From positions 1 through 38,917 of the forward strand of contig JACVRR010000012.1 of assembly GCA_014534345.1 (NCBI GenBank): a stretch of 38,917 nt of DNA, written 5' to 3'. Position 1 is the first letter of the stretch, and every line of letters begins with the position of its first letter. The translations under genes and the position numbers were made by a program. Below the pieces are notes generated by a model, which saw only the letters and a program-made list of their open reading frames with translations, did no database searches and was not told the origin of the DNA. This stretch comes from Thermoleophilia bacterium (lineage in GTDB: Bacteria > Actinomycetota > Thermoleophilia > Gaiellales > Gaiellaceae). Below are positions 28,264-35,229 of this stretch, in pieces.

Positions 28264-29223
28264 ATGGACGCGCTCTCCGTGCGCCGGCTCGCGGCGGCCC
28301 GCCTCGCGCTCGCCGCCTCCTGCGCCCTCGTCCTCGGCTCCATGCTCGTCCCGAGCCGCGCCGACGGCTCGCAGCTGATCGACCGGGACACCCAGAGCGT
28401 CCGCCTGCAGGTGTCGGCGGACAACGTCGCGCAGATCACCTATCGGGTCGGCGGCCGCGCGCGCCGCGTCCTCGCGTGGGGAGCGGTCAACGCCTTGCGG
28501 CCGACCTCCGGGCGCAGGCAGGTCGCGTTCCGGCTCGATTACTCGGGCGGCTGGCGGCGCAGCCGTACGAACGAGTCGCAGCGGTTTCGAGACCGGTGCC
28601 GCCCCTACGACGGGCCCGCGCTCTCCTGGCTCGTCGCCGCGTGCAAGGGCCCCGACGGCTCGTACTGGGCGCTGCAGCGCTGGCAGCGGATGCTGCCGAA
28701 CTACGGCGTGCGCGCCTCGGCGACGCGCGCCGCCTGGGAGCTGCGGCTCTCGCGCTGGACGGGGCCGCTGCCGCTCCTCCAGGTCTGGCGGGACTGGGTG
28801 TTCTACGGCTCCGGCTCGTACGAGCACCTGTTCGGGCGCTTCACCTACCGCGGGCAGCCCGTGTACGGCTTCCGCGCGACACCCACCGGGAGCCCGCTCG
28901 ACGGCTGGGGTCGAAACCTCTACCTCGACACCTTCGACTCCGCCTACGGCCGCGGCTGGCGCCGCGAGAACTCGTTCCTCACGCACCGCACCGGCGGAAA
29001 CTTCTGCTACGGGTTCTTTCCGCGCGGCAGCCGGCCGCCGGGCACGGGGAAGCGGTACCGAATCACCGTGATCGGCCCCGGCGTGACGCCGGACGTCACG
29101 TGGGAGCAGCCCGCGCTCGGCGCCTACGACCCGGGCAACTCGGCGCACGTCGCGCACGAGCGACGGATGCGCGAGGTCGAAGACGAGCTGTCCGGCGCGG
29201 GCCGGCTCTGCCGCCGACGCTGA
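28264..29223 (+). CDS. Secreted protein of unknown function
   Basis: A 319-aa protein with an N-terminal signal (RLALAASCALVLGSMLV). The mature part is rich in Trp, Tyr and Arg, with conserved-looking stretches LAWGAVNA, VAFRLDYSGGW, YWALQRWQRMLPNYG, NLYLDTFDSAYGRGWRRENS and VIGPGVTPDV. Cysteines at CRPYDG, AACKGP and NFCYG suggest disulfides. I cannot assign a named family; from memory similar proteins occur in Thermoleophilia, but I could not check. No clear Shine-Dalgarno precedes the ATG at 28264. Confidence 0.75.
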   Translation: MDALSVRRLAAARLALAASCALVLGSMLVPSRADGSQLIDRDTQSVRLQVSADNVAQITYRVGGRARRVLAWGAVNALRPTSGRRQVAFRLDYSGGWRRSRTNESQRFRDRCRPYDGPALSWLVAACKGPDGSYWALQRWQRMLPNYGVRASATRAAWELRLSRWTGPLPLLQVWRDWVFYGSGSYEHLFGRFTYRGQPVYGFRATPTGSPLDGWGRNLYLDTFDSAYGRGWRRENSFLTHRTGGNFCYGFFPRGSRPPGTGKRYRITVIGPGVTPDVTWEQPALGAYDPGNSAHVAHERRMREVEDELSGAGRLCRRR

Positions 29224-29227
29224 TCCC

Positions 29228-29269
29228 GCGAGCCGCGCGTGTTCCGGCGTGCGCGAGGCCGCGGCTCGC
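29228..29269. terminator. Hairpin between convergent genes
   Basis: GCGAGCCGCG (29228-29237) pairs with CGCGGCTCGC (29260-29269), 10 bp, in the 73-bp spacer between convergent stops. No T-tract is visible. Confidence 0.45.
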
Positions 29270-29296
29270 CGACGCTGCGCCCGGCGCGCCGAGGCG

Positions 29297-29590
29297 TCAG
29301 CGAAGCGTCTCGGCCAGCGGCTCGATCGCGCCGGCGGTCGGCTCGAGCTCCCCCGACTCGAGCTTCGCGGCGATCTCGCCCGCCAGCGCGCGCGCCTCGC
29401 TCTCCTGGTCGGCGTCGAGCACCGTGTTCAGCGCCGCCACGACCTCGCCGTCGACGCGCAGCTCGAGCGCGACGGTGTCCAGCTCACGCTTCTCGATGTA
29501 CGGGTCGTCCGGCACGCCGACGCGGACGATCGCCCCTCGTCCGTCGGGGAGCGTCGCAGCCGCCTCGACCGGTCGTATGCGCAGGCTCAC
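29297..29590 (-). CDS. 97-aa conserved-looking protein, start codon in a hairpin loop
   Basis: A soluble acidic protein I do not recognise. It has two beta strands (SLRIRPVEAAATL, VALELRVDGEVVAAL) and a helical C-terminal half (SEARALAGEIAAKLES). The GTG at 29590 lies exactly in the 4-nt loop of a perfect 8-bp hairpin. It diverges from the AI-2E-family gene across 64 bp. Confidence 0.6.
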   Translation of the reverse strand: MSLRIRPVEAAATLPDGRGAIVRVGVPDDPYIEKRELDTVALELRVDGEVVAALNTVLDADQESEARALAGEIAAKLESGELEPTAGAIEPLAETLR

Positions 29591-29598
29591 GCCTGCGC
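29579..29598 (-). promoter_or_regulatory. Hairpin enclosing a start codon
   Basis: GCGCAGGC and GCCTGCGC (8 bp, perfect) flank the loop GTGA, which holds the GTG start of the 97-aa gene. The structure could limit ribosome access or act as a protein-binding site in DNA. Confidence 0.45.
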
Positions 29599-29628
29599 AC
29601 GTCCCGCCCCCGGTGCCGCCGTAAACGT

Positions 29629-29640
29629 CCGACGCGTCGG
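29629..29640. promoter_or_regulatory. 12-bp palindrome in a divergent spacer
   Basis: CCGACGCGTCGG is a perfect palindrome 14 bp upstream of the AI-2E-family GTG and 38 bp upstream of the 97-aa gene. It is an operator candidate by position only. Confidence 0.3.
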
Positions 29641-29654
29641 CGATCCTCGCGTCC

Positions 29655-30752
29655 GTGCCGCCCGAGCGCGTCGTCTCGTTCCGTCCGCGGGCGGTGCTCG
29701 GCGTGGTCGCGGTGGTGCTCGCGGTCGCGGCGGCGCTACAGCTCGTCTGGCTCGCGCGGCAGGTGATCACCTGGATCCTGGTCGCCTTCTTCCTGGCGCT
29801 GGCGCTCAACCCGCTCGTGGAGTGGATCCAGCGGCTCGGCGTCCGCCGGCGCGGGCTGGCGACGGCGGTCGCGTTCCTCGCCGCGCTGGCCGTGATCGCG
29901 GTGCTCGGCCTGACCTTCGTCCCGATTCTCGTCCGCGAGATCCGCGACTTCGCCGACGCCGTCCCGGGCTACGTCGCCGACCTGACCGCGGGCCGAGGAC
30001 GGCTCGGCTTCCTCGAGCGCGACTACCAGGTGGTCGACCGCGTCCGCGACGCGATCGGCGATGCGGGCGCCGGGCGGCTGCTCGGGTTCTCGGGCACCGC
30101 GCTCGCCGTCACGAAGGGCGTCGTCACCGCGATCGTCGCGACGATCACGATCGCCGTGATGACGTTCTTCATGCTGCTCGAGGGGCCGGCCTGGATCGAC
30201 CGCGGCCTGGCGCTGCTGCGGCCGGAGTCGGCCGAGCGCTGGCGCCGCGTCGGCCACCAGCTCTACCGGACGGTCGGCGGGTTCGTGACCGGCGCGGTGA
30301 CGATCGCGCTGGTGGCGGGGATCACGACGGCGATCCTGCTCAGCGCGCTCGGCGTCCCGTACGCGATCGCGCTCGGGCTCGTGGTGGCGCTGCTCGACCT
30401 CGTCCCGCTCGCGGGCGCCGTCCTGGCGACCATCCTCGTCACGACGGTCGGACTGCTCGACTCGGTCACGGTCGGGCTCGTGATCCTCGCTTTCTTCCTC
30501 GTGTACCAGCAGGTCGAGAACCACTTCCTGTACCCGCTCGTGTACTCGCGCACGGTGCAGCTGTCGCCGCTCGCGATCCTGATCGCCGTGCTGATCGGCG
30601 CCTCGCTGGCCGGCATCCTCGGCGCGCTCGCCGCGATCCCGGTGGCCGGAGCAGCGCAGGTTCTCCTCCGGGAGTGGCTCGGCCAGCGTCACCGCCCGGT
30701 CGTCCCGCCCGCTGGCGCGGGTGCGTCGCCGAACGCGCCTTCCCCCGGCTGA
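29655..30752 (+). CDS. AI-2E-family (YdiK/PerM) membrane protein
   Basis: A 365-aa protein with about eight hydrophobic segments and the family pattern FFLALALNPLVEW near the N-terminus, a central soluble region, then GVPYAIALGLVVALLDLVPLAG and VYQQVENHFLYPLVYSRTV. Proteins of this family include permeases, AI-2 exporters and sodium/proton antiporters; no substrate can be inferred. The GTG at 29655 has no strong Shine-Dalgarno. Confidence 0.93.
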   Translation: MPPERVVSFRPRAVLGVVAVVLAVAAALQLVWLARQVITWILVAFFLALALNPLVEWIQRLGVRRRGLATAVAFLAALAVIAVLGLTFVPILVREIRDFADAVPGYVADLTAGRGRLGFLERDYQVVDRVRDAIGDAGAGRLLGFSGTALAVTKGVVTAIVATITIAVMTFFMLLEGPAWIDRGLALLRPESAERWRRVGHQLYRTVGGFVTGAVTIALVAGITTAILLSALGVPYAIALGLVVALLDLVPLAGAVLATILVTTVGLLDSVTVGLVILAFFLVYQQVENHFLYPLVYSRTVQLSPLAILIAVLIGASLAGILGALAAIPVAGAAQVLLREWLGQRHRPVVPPAGAGASPNAPSPG

Positions 30753-30783
30753 GCACGCGCTCGAGTCCGACGTAGCTGCGGAC

Positions 30784-30870
30784 CCCGCGCGGAAGTCGTC
30801 ATGGCTCGCGCGTCCTGTCCCGCGAGTTCGAGTCCGCGCGGCGGAAGCGCGAGCCGGACTTCCGCGCGGG
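30784..30870 (-). other. Nested inverted-repeat element A, 3' of tRNA-Arg(TCT)
   Basis: In tRNA orientation: outer arms of 14 bp (CCCGCGCGGAAGTC and its complement), left bulge C, inner arms of 9 bp (GGCTCGCGC and complement), right bulge ATGAC. A third 5-bp stem (30820-30824 with 30837-30841) lies in the 35-nt loop. The element starts 2 nt after the tRNA 3' end. It may be a terminator or a processing element. Confidence 0.7.
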
Positions 30871-30872
30871 AG

Positions 30873-30944
30873 TGCGCCTGGAGGGATTCGAACCCCCGAC
30901 CAACGGCTTAGAAGGCCGCCGCTCTTCCGCTGAGCTACAGGCGC
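30873..30944 (-). tRNA. tRNA-Arg (anticodon TCT)
   Basis: A 72-nt cloverleaf: acceptor GCGCCTG with CAGGCGC, D-arm GCTCAGCGGAAGAGC, anticodon loop CTTCTAA, T-loop TTCGAAT, discriminator A. No CCA is encoded. Decodes AGA/AGG. A TACCCT box 9 nt upstream (30954-30959) may be its -10. Confidence 0.95.
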
Positions 30945-30953
30945 CTGGGCGGA

Positions 30954-30959
30954 AGGGTA
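30954..30959 (-). promoter_or_regulatory. Possible -10 box for tRNA-Arg(TCT)
   Basis: TACCCT on the minus strand ends 9 nt before the tRNA 5' end. The corresponding site before tRNA-Leu reads TATCCT. Confidence 0.3.
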
Positions 30960-30994
30960 GGCGACGGGTGTGCCGGAGAACCGCTCGCGCCGGC

Positions 30995-31717
30995 TCAGCG
31001 GCGCGACGTGGGCTCGACGAGGGACCCGCCTTCGAGGTCGTCGAGCCGCCGGCGGAGGTCGTCGATCGTCCGATCGCGTTCGGCGAGCTCGCGGCGCAGC
31101 ATGTCGGCCTCGAGCGTGCGCTTGCGGTTCGCGCTGCCGAGCGCGGCGATGGTCTCCTCGCGGGCCTCGAGCGCGGCCTGGAGCGTCGCGATGCGCTCGA
31201 TGCCGGCTGCCGTCGGCGCGGTCGGACGAAGCCGCGTCAACAGCATTGCGTCGTCGCCTCCGGCGGCCTCCGCCGCGCCGCCGCGCCGTCGCCGGCGCGC
31301 GTCGATCACGCGCCGTAGCCCGCTGCCGAAGCCTCGCTCGAGCTCCAGCTCGAGCTCGTGCTGCTCGGCGATCACCCCGCCGAGGTCGGCGGCCGAGACG
31401 TCGAAGCGGGTGCGGACGATCTCGCCGAGCGGCCGCCCCGTCTCGTCCTGCTCGCTCAGTGCCTGCTCGAGCTGCTCGTCGGTGATCACGCCGCGCTCGA
31501 CGAGGAGCTGTCCGAGGGGTCGCCAGGCGTCCTGGAGGAGCAGTGCATCCGTGAGGGCTGCGGCCGAGATGGCGCCCCGGGAGACCAGGATCTCGCCCAG
31601 CGGACGACCGGTTCGCTCGTGCTCGTCGAGCGCGCGGAGCAGCTCGTCCTCCGCCACCAGTCCCTTCGCCACGAGCATCCGGCCGAGCGGCGGCCGGGTG
31701 GGCTCCGTCGTCTCCAC
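30995..31717 (-). CDS. Protein with four GspE-N/MshEN-like motifs and a coiled coil
   Basis: A 240-aa soluble protein. Four tandem copies of the PLGxxLxxxGxxxxxxLxxAL motif occupy residues 10-120 (PLGRMLVAKGLVAEDELLRA, PLGEILVSRGAISAAALTDA, PLGQLLVERGVITDEQLEQA, and a diverged PLGEIVRTRFDVS). This is the fold of the N-terminal domain of type II secretion/pilus ATPases, some of which bind cyclic di-GMP. A basic linker and a coiled coil (about 175-230) follow. No ATPase domain is attached. The basic residue usual before LG is proline here. The GTG at 31717 is supported weakly. Confidence 0.8.
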   Translation of the reverse strand: METTEPTRPPLGRMLVAKGLVAEDELLRALDEHERTGRPLGEILVSRGAISAAALTDALLLQDAWRPLGQLLVERGVITDEQLEQALSEQDETGRPLGEIVRTRFDVSAADLGGVIAEQHELELELERGFGSGLRRVIDARRRRRGGAAEAAGGDDAMLLTRLRPTAPTAAGIERIATLQAALEAREETIAALGSANRKRTLEADMLRRELAERDRTIDDLRRRLDDLEGGSLVEPTSRR

Positions 31718-31741
31718 GCCCTCAAGATCGGCACGACGGCG

Positions 31742-31760
31742 AACCGGCTTGAGCCCGGTT
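31742..31760. promoter_or_regulatory. Palindrome in a divergent spacer
   Basis: AACCGG, 7 nt, CCGGTT in the 88-bp spacer between the MshEN-like gene and the DJ-1/PfpI gene. It could be an operator for either. Confidence 0.3.
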
Positions 31761-31805
31761 AGCGAGCTGCCCCCACGGGGTAGTCGCCGTCTCGGAGGTG
31801 ATCGG

Positions 31806-32390
31806 ATGAACGACAGCGTGAAGGGAAAGCGCGTCGCGTTCGTCGCGACGGAGATGTTCGAGCAGGTCGAGCTGACGGAGCCGTGGACCGCGCTCGAGGA
31901 GGCGGGCGCCCAGGTGGAGCTGCTCTCGCCCGAGCGCGGCGAGATCCACGGCTTCCACCACTACGACCGCGCGGACACGTTCTACGTCGACCGCGTCGTG
32001 TCGGAGGCGCAGGTGGACGAGTACGACGCCCTCGTCCTCCCGGGCGGCGTGGGCAACCCGGACAAGCTGCGGATGGACGAGGCGGCCGTCGGCTTCGTCC
32101 GGCAGTTCGTCGAGTCGGGGAAGCCCGTGGGGGCGATCTGTCACGCGCCGTGGCTGCTGGTCGAGGCCGACGTCGTGCGCGGCCGGACCCTCACCTCGTA
32201 CCCGAGCATCCGGACCGACGTGCGCAACGCCGGCGGGAACTGGGTCGACGAGCAGGTCGTCGTCGACGAGGGGATCGTCACCAGCAGGAAGCCCGACGAC
32301 CTGCCCGCCTTCGTGGACAAGCTCGTCGAAGAGATCGGCGAGGGGACGCACCGGCGCACGACGGTCGGCTCGGAGGCGACCGCGTCGTAG
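31806..32390 (+). CDS. DJ-1/PfpI-family protein
   Basis: A 194-aa protein of the PfpI/YhbO branch. The nucleophile elbow is AICHAPWLL with Cys112 and His113, preceded by the LVLPGGVGNPDKLR strand-loop. Members act as glyoxalases, deglycases or stress chaperones; which applies is not settled. The ATG at 31806 has GGAGG 7 nt upstream. It is followed directly by the HAD gene. Confidence 0.93.
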   Translation: MNDSVKGKRVAFVATEMFEQVELTEPWTALEEAGAQVELLSPERGEIHGFHHYDRADTFYVDRVVSEAQVDEYDALVLPGGVGNPDKLRMDEAAVGFVRQFVESGKPVGAICHAPWLLVEADVVRGRTLTSYPSIRTDVRNAGGNWVDEQVVVDEGIVTSRKPDDLPAFVDKLVEEIGEGTHRRTTVGSEATAS

Positions 32391-33044
32391 GTGCGGGCGG
32401 CGGTCGTCGACGTCGACGGCACCCTCGTCGACACGAACTACCACCACGCGCTCGCGTGGTATCGCTCCTTCCGCGAGCACGGGCTGGTGCTGCCGCTGTG
32501 GCGCCTCCACCGACACGTCGGCATGGGCGGCGACAAGTACGTCGCCGCCGTCGCCGGCGACGACGTCGAGCGGCGGCTGGGCGACGGGCTGCGCGCCCGC
32601 TGGGAGGAGCTCTTCGACGAGGTGATCGACGAGGTGGAGCCGCTCGACGGCGCGGTCGAGCTGGTCGCCGCGCTGAAGCGGCGCGGACACCGCGTCGTGC
32701 TCGCGAGCTCGTCGATCGCGCGCCACCTCGACGTCTTCCTCGACAAGCTCGGCGTGCGCGACGTCGTCGACGCGTGGACGACGAAGGACGACGTCGAGGA
32801 GAGCAAGCCCGACCCGGAGCTGGTCGAGGTCGCGCTCGCGAAGGCCGAGACGCGCGCGGCAGTCATGGTCGGTGACACGCCGTGGGACTGCGAGGCGGCC
32901 CGGCGGGCCGGCATCGACACGATCGCCGTGCGCACCGGCGGCTTCGGCGAGGACGAGCTCCGCGACGCGGGCGCGCTGGTCGTCTTCGACTCCGCCGCCC
33001 AGCTCGTCGAGCGAATCGCCGACACGCCGTTCGGGCGCGACTGA
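32391..33044 (+). CDS. HAD-family phosphatase
   Basis: A 217-aa HAD hydrolase of the beta-phosphoglucomutase/phosphoglycolate phosphatase type: motif I DVDGTLVDT (Asp7, Asp9), motif II LASSS, motif III lysine in SKPDPE, motif IV GDTPWD. A helical cap lies between motifs I and II. Substrate unknown. The GTG at 32391 abuts the TAG of the DJ-1/PfpI gene, so the two are translated from one message. Functional links to sugar-phosphate repair are possible but inferred. Confidence 0.92.
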   Translation: MRAAVVDVDGTLVDTNYHHALAWYRSFREHGLVLPLWRLHRHVGMGGDKYVAAVAGDDVERRLGDGLRARWEELFDEVIDEVEPLDGAVELVAALKRRGHRVVLASSSIARHLDVFLDKLGVRDVVDAWTTKDDVEESKPDPELVEVALAKAETRAAVMVGDTPWDCEAARRAGIDTIAVRTGGFGEDELRDAGALVVFDSAAQLVERIADTPFGRD

Positions 33045-33062
33045 CGCCGCTCGGACGGCGGC

Positions 33063-33068
33063 TATCCT
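33063..33068 (+). promoter_or_regulatory. Possible promoter of tRNA-His
   Basis: TATCCT as -10, with CTGACG 16 nt upstream as a weak -35 overlapping the HAD stop. Transcription would start just before the 33072-33110 hairpin. Confidence 0.35.
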
Positions 33069-33071
33069 TCG

Positions 33072-33110
33072 CTCGCCGGAAGTCAAGGCCGCAGGCCGAT
33101 TTCCGGCGAG
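33072..33110 (+). other. Inverted-repeat element between the HAD gene and tRNA-His
   Basis: Outer arms CTCGCCGGAAGTC and GATTTCCGGCGAG (13 bp, one G-T) enclose GGCC-GCA-GGCC. It ends 3 nt before tRNA-His. It could terminate the HAD transcript or be a leader hairpin on pre-tRNA. Confidence 0.55.
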
Positions 33111-33113
33111 CTT

Positions 33114-33187
33114 GGTGGCGGTAGCTCAGTCGGTAGAGCCCCGGGTTGTGGTCCCGGTGGTCGGGGGTTCGAGTCCCCTCCGCCACC
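33114..33187 (+). tRNA. tRNA-His (anticodon GTG)
   Basis: A cloverleaf with acceptor GTGGCGG and CCGCCAC, encoded G-1 opposite C73 (the tRNA-His identity pair), anticodon loop TTGTGGT, T-loop TTCGAGT. No CCA is encoded. 74 nt including G-1. Confidence 0.96.
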
Positions 33188-33190
33188 TAT

Positions 33191-33244
33191 CCGCCTCGAC
33201 GTCGGGCGCCGCCTGCCGGCGGCGCCATGACGACGTCGAGGCGG
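33191..33244 (+). other. Nested inverted-repeat element B, 3' of tRNA-His
   Basis: Outer arms of 13 bp (CCGCCTCGACGTC and complement), left bulge G, inner arms of 9 bp (GGCGCCGCC and complement), tetraloop TGCC, right bulge ATGAC. It starts 3 nt after the tRNA 3' end. The plan and the ATGAC bulge are the same as in element A, with different arm sequences. Confidence 0.7.
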
Positions 33245-33303
33245 GAAGGAGTGGCGAGTGATTCAGCCAGGCTACCGAGCGAAGCGAAGGTACTAACCCA
33301 ACC

Positions 33304-33333
33304 CGCCGGAGAATGCGCCAGCATTCTCCGGCG
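33304..33333 (+). other. 13-bp hairpin just upstream of tRNA-Arg(TCG)
   Basis: CGCCGGAGAATGC and its exact complement around the tetraloop GCCA, ending 4 nt before the tRNA. It may be a terminator or a leader hairpin of the pre-tRNA. Confidence 0.55.
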
Positions 33334-33337
33334 CTGA

Positions 33338-33409
33338 GGCCCCGTAGCTCAGAGGATAGAGCGGCAGACTTCGAATCTGCGAGCGGAGGTTCGATTCCTC
33401 CCGGGGCCA
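33338..33409 (+). tRNA. tRNA-Arg (anticodon TCG)
   Basis: A 72-nt cloverleaf: acceptor GGCCCCG with CGGGGCC, D-arm GCTCAGAGGATAGAGC, anticodon loop CTTCGAA, T-loop TTCGATT, discriminator A, no CCA. Decodes CGA/CGG. Unlike the other three, no nested hairpin follows it. Confidence 0.95.
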
Positions 33410-33449
33410 CTGGCTCCTCGCGCACGTCGCGCGTGAACGCGGACGTCGG

Positions 33450-34151
33450 TTACGCGACGACGTGCTCGCGGCTCGCCGGCCCGCAGTTGAACAGCAGGTC
33501 GACGATCGAGAGGTTGGGCTCGAAGGCGCCCCACAGCTGCGGGTACTCCGGGTACGCGAACTCGTCGTAGCGCAGCGCGATGCCGTGCGCCTCGAGGAGC
33601 GCCTCGTCGTTGTACTCGCGTCCGCCCCCGCCGCCCGAGAGGTACACCTCCGCGTCGAGGGCGCGGCAGACGTCGACGATCAGCTGCGTCCGCTCCCCGA
33701 ACGACTCCAGCGTCTGGGAGAGGCGCACGCGGCGCGTCTCGATCCCGAGGAAGACGGAGAACGCCTCGATCAGCCCGACATTCAGCTCGACGAGCGTCTC
33801 CCGCGACTCCACCTCGGGCCGGTAGAGCGCGTACACCTCCTCGAAGTGCGGCGCGCGCCGGTAGCTCTGCTCGATCGTCTTCAGGTGGCGTTCCCGCCAG
33901 CGCGCGTCCGCGAACTCGACCTCGAGGTACGACGCCTTCCCCTTGCGCCCCTTCGGGACGGAGACCGGCACGGTGAGGAAGACGACGCCGTTCGGCGTCT
34001 TGATCCTGTTCCGCGCCGCGAAGCTCTGGCCGCGGGGGTACTGGACCGCGTCCAGGTAGACGAACACGTCGGCCGCGGCCAGCTTGTGGAAGTACCCCGG
34101 CCACGGGATGTAGTTCGGCTGGTGGATCGCCAGCGTCGTGCCGCTCGCCAT
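33450..34151 (-). CDS. WbqC-family protein
   Basis: A 233-aa protein with the WbqC signature AIHQPNYIPWPGYFHKLA at the N-terminus, DAVQYPRGQSFAARNRIKT, and a C-terminal YLSGGGGGREYND segment. WbqC-like proteins occur in polysaccharide and glycopeptide loci; the reaction is unproven. The ATG at 34151 lies 7 bp after the sulfotransferase stop, so the two form an operon. It may take part in decorating a surface glycan or lipid. Confidence 0.9.
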   Translation of the reverse strand: MASGTTLAIHQPNYIPWPGYFHKLAAADVFVYLDAVQYPRGQSFAARNRIKTPNGVVFLTVPVSVPKGRKGKASYLEVEFADARWRERHLKTIEQSYRRAPHFEEVYALYRPEVESRETLVELNVGLIEAFSVFLGIETRRVRLSQTLESFGERTQLIVDVCRALDAEVYLSGGGGGREYNDEALLEAHGIALRYDEFAYPEYPQLWGAFEPNLSIVDLLFNCGPASREHVVA

Positions 34152-34158
34152 CCGCGGC

Positions 34159-35163
34159 CTACGGGTCCTCCGCCTGCAGGCTGGCGAGCAGCGGGCGGAA
34201 CGTCTCCTTGTCGGCCTCGCGGTCGCGATGCGCGCGGAAGGGAAACGTCTGCGGCGGGCGCTGGCGGATCGACGGGCGCCGGCCGTACGCCGACTCGGCG
34301 CGCGTGGCGACCGCGTCGAGCACGGCGGCGGGATCCCGGCAGAGCTGGTCGTACGTCACCCTGACGACGGCCTCCGAGCCGACCTCGCCCAGCGCGCGGT
34401 CGTAGAACCGCGCCAGGTAGTGGATCTGTCCCGCGATCTGCTCGCGGTAGTCCCGCCCCGCGAGCAGCGGGTACTCGGGTGGGACGTAGCTCCACCAGGC
34501 GTTCGGGTCGGAGTAGTACTTCCGCCGCGCGTCGAGGATCGAGACGGCCACGTCGAGCGGATCGCGCTCGATGTACACCCACACCACCTGCTCGAGCACG
34601 TCGCGCAGCTTCGCCATGTGGTAGGCGCCGAGCATGTTCTTGGCGACGAACGGCTTGCCGAACTCCTGCTGGACGTTCGCGAGCGTGCGCTTCAGCGCGG
34701 GCCAGTCGATCTCGTCCTCGCGTTCGTCCGCGCGGACGACGTCGTCGAAGGTGTGCTTCTCGAGCCAGTGGCGCCAGAAGTAGCCGTACTCGTGGATGTC
34801 CGTGAGCCGCTTCGTCCGCGCGTAGTCCGACTCGAACTCCGCCTCGCCAGGCTCGCCGACGATCACGCGCGAGAGCCGGATGCCGTGGACGGGCGCGCGC
34901 CAGAAGCGGGCGACGAAGTTGTTGACGTAGCCGGCGTCGAGGCAGTAGGCGAGCAGCTGGCTGATCAAGGTCGTCCCCGACCGGGGAAGCCCGACGACGA
35001 AGAAGAACGGGTGCTCGACGGGGTAGTCGCGGTAGAGGCGGAGCTCCCGCGGCTGGAGGTACTCGTTGAGGCCTTCGAGGAACTCCTCGGCGGAGGGCTC
35101 CTTCGCGTAGGGGCCCTGCCGCTTGGCATACAGCTCGTCGAATCTCCCGGCTTCCGTCGCCAC
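34159..35163 (-). CDS. Sulfotransferase
   Basis: A 334-aa PAPS-dependent sulfotransferase. The 5'-phosphosulfate loop is VVGLPRSGTTLISQL (residues 56-70), and the 3'-phosphate-binding region is around YIERDPLDVAVSILDARR. The acceptor is unknown; with WbqC next to it, a carbohydrate or lipid acceptor is plausible. The GTG at 35163 is chosen by family length. No Shine-Dalgarno site is evident. Confidence 0.9.
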   Translation of the reverse strand: MATEAGRFDELYAKRQGPYAKEPSAEEFLEGLNEYLQPRELRLYRDYPVEHPFFFVVGLPRSGTTLISQLLAYCLDAGYVNNFVARFWRAPVHGIRLSRVIVGEPGEAEFESDYARTKRLTDIHEYGYFWRHWLEKHTFDDVVRADEREDEIDWPALKRTLANVQQEFGKPFVAKNMLGAYHMAKLRDVLEQVVWVYIERDPLDVAVSILDARRKYYSDPNAWWSYVPPEYPLLAGRDYREQIAGQIHYLARFYDRALGEVGSEAVVRVTYDQLCRDPAAVLDAVATRAESAYGRRPSIRQRPPQTFPFRAHRDREADKETFRPLLASLQAEDP

Positions 35164-35229
35164 CAGGCGGCGAAGGATGTCACGTCTGAAGCGCCGTCGG
35201 CCGGCGTCCCTCGCCGCGGACGCGGGCCG

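Noticed and set aside
30812-30846. tRNA-like T-arm (GTTCGAGTCC) in the loop of element A
   Set aside because: Flanking bases do not form a 5-bp T stem, and no acceptor or D-arm pairing fits. A tRNA remnant is possible but not supported.
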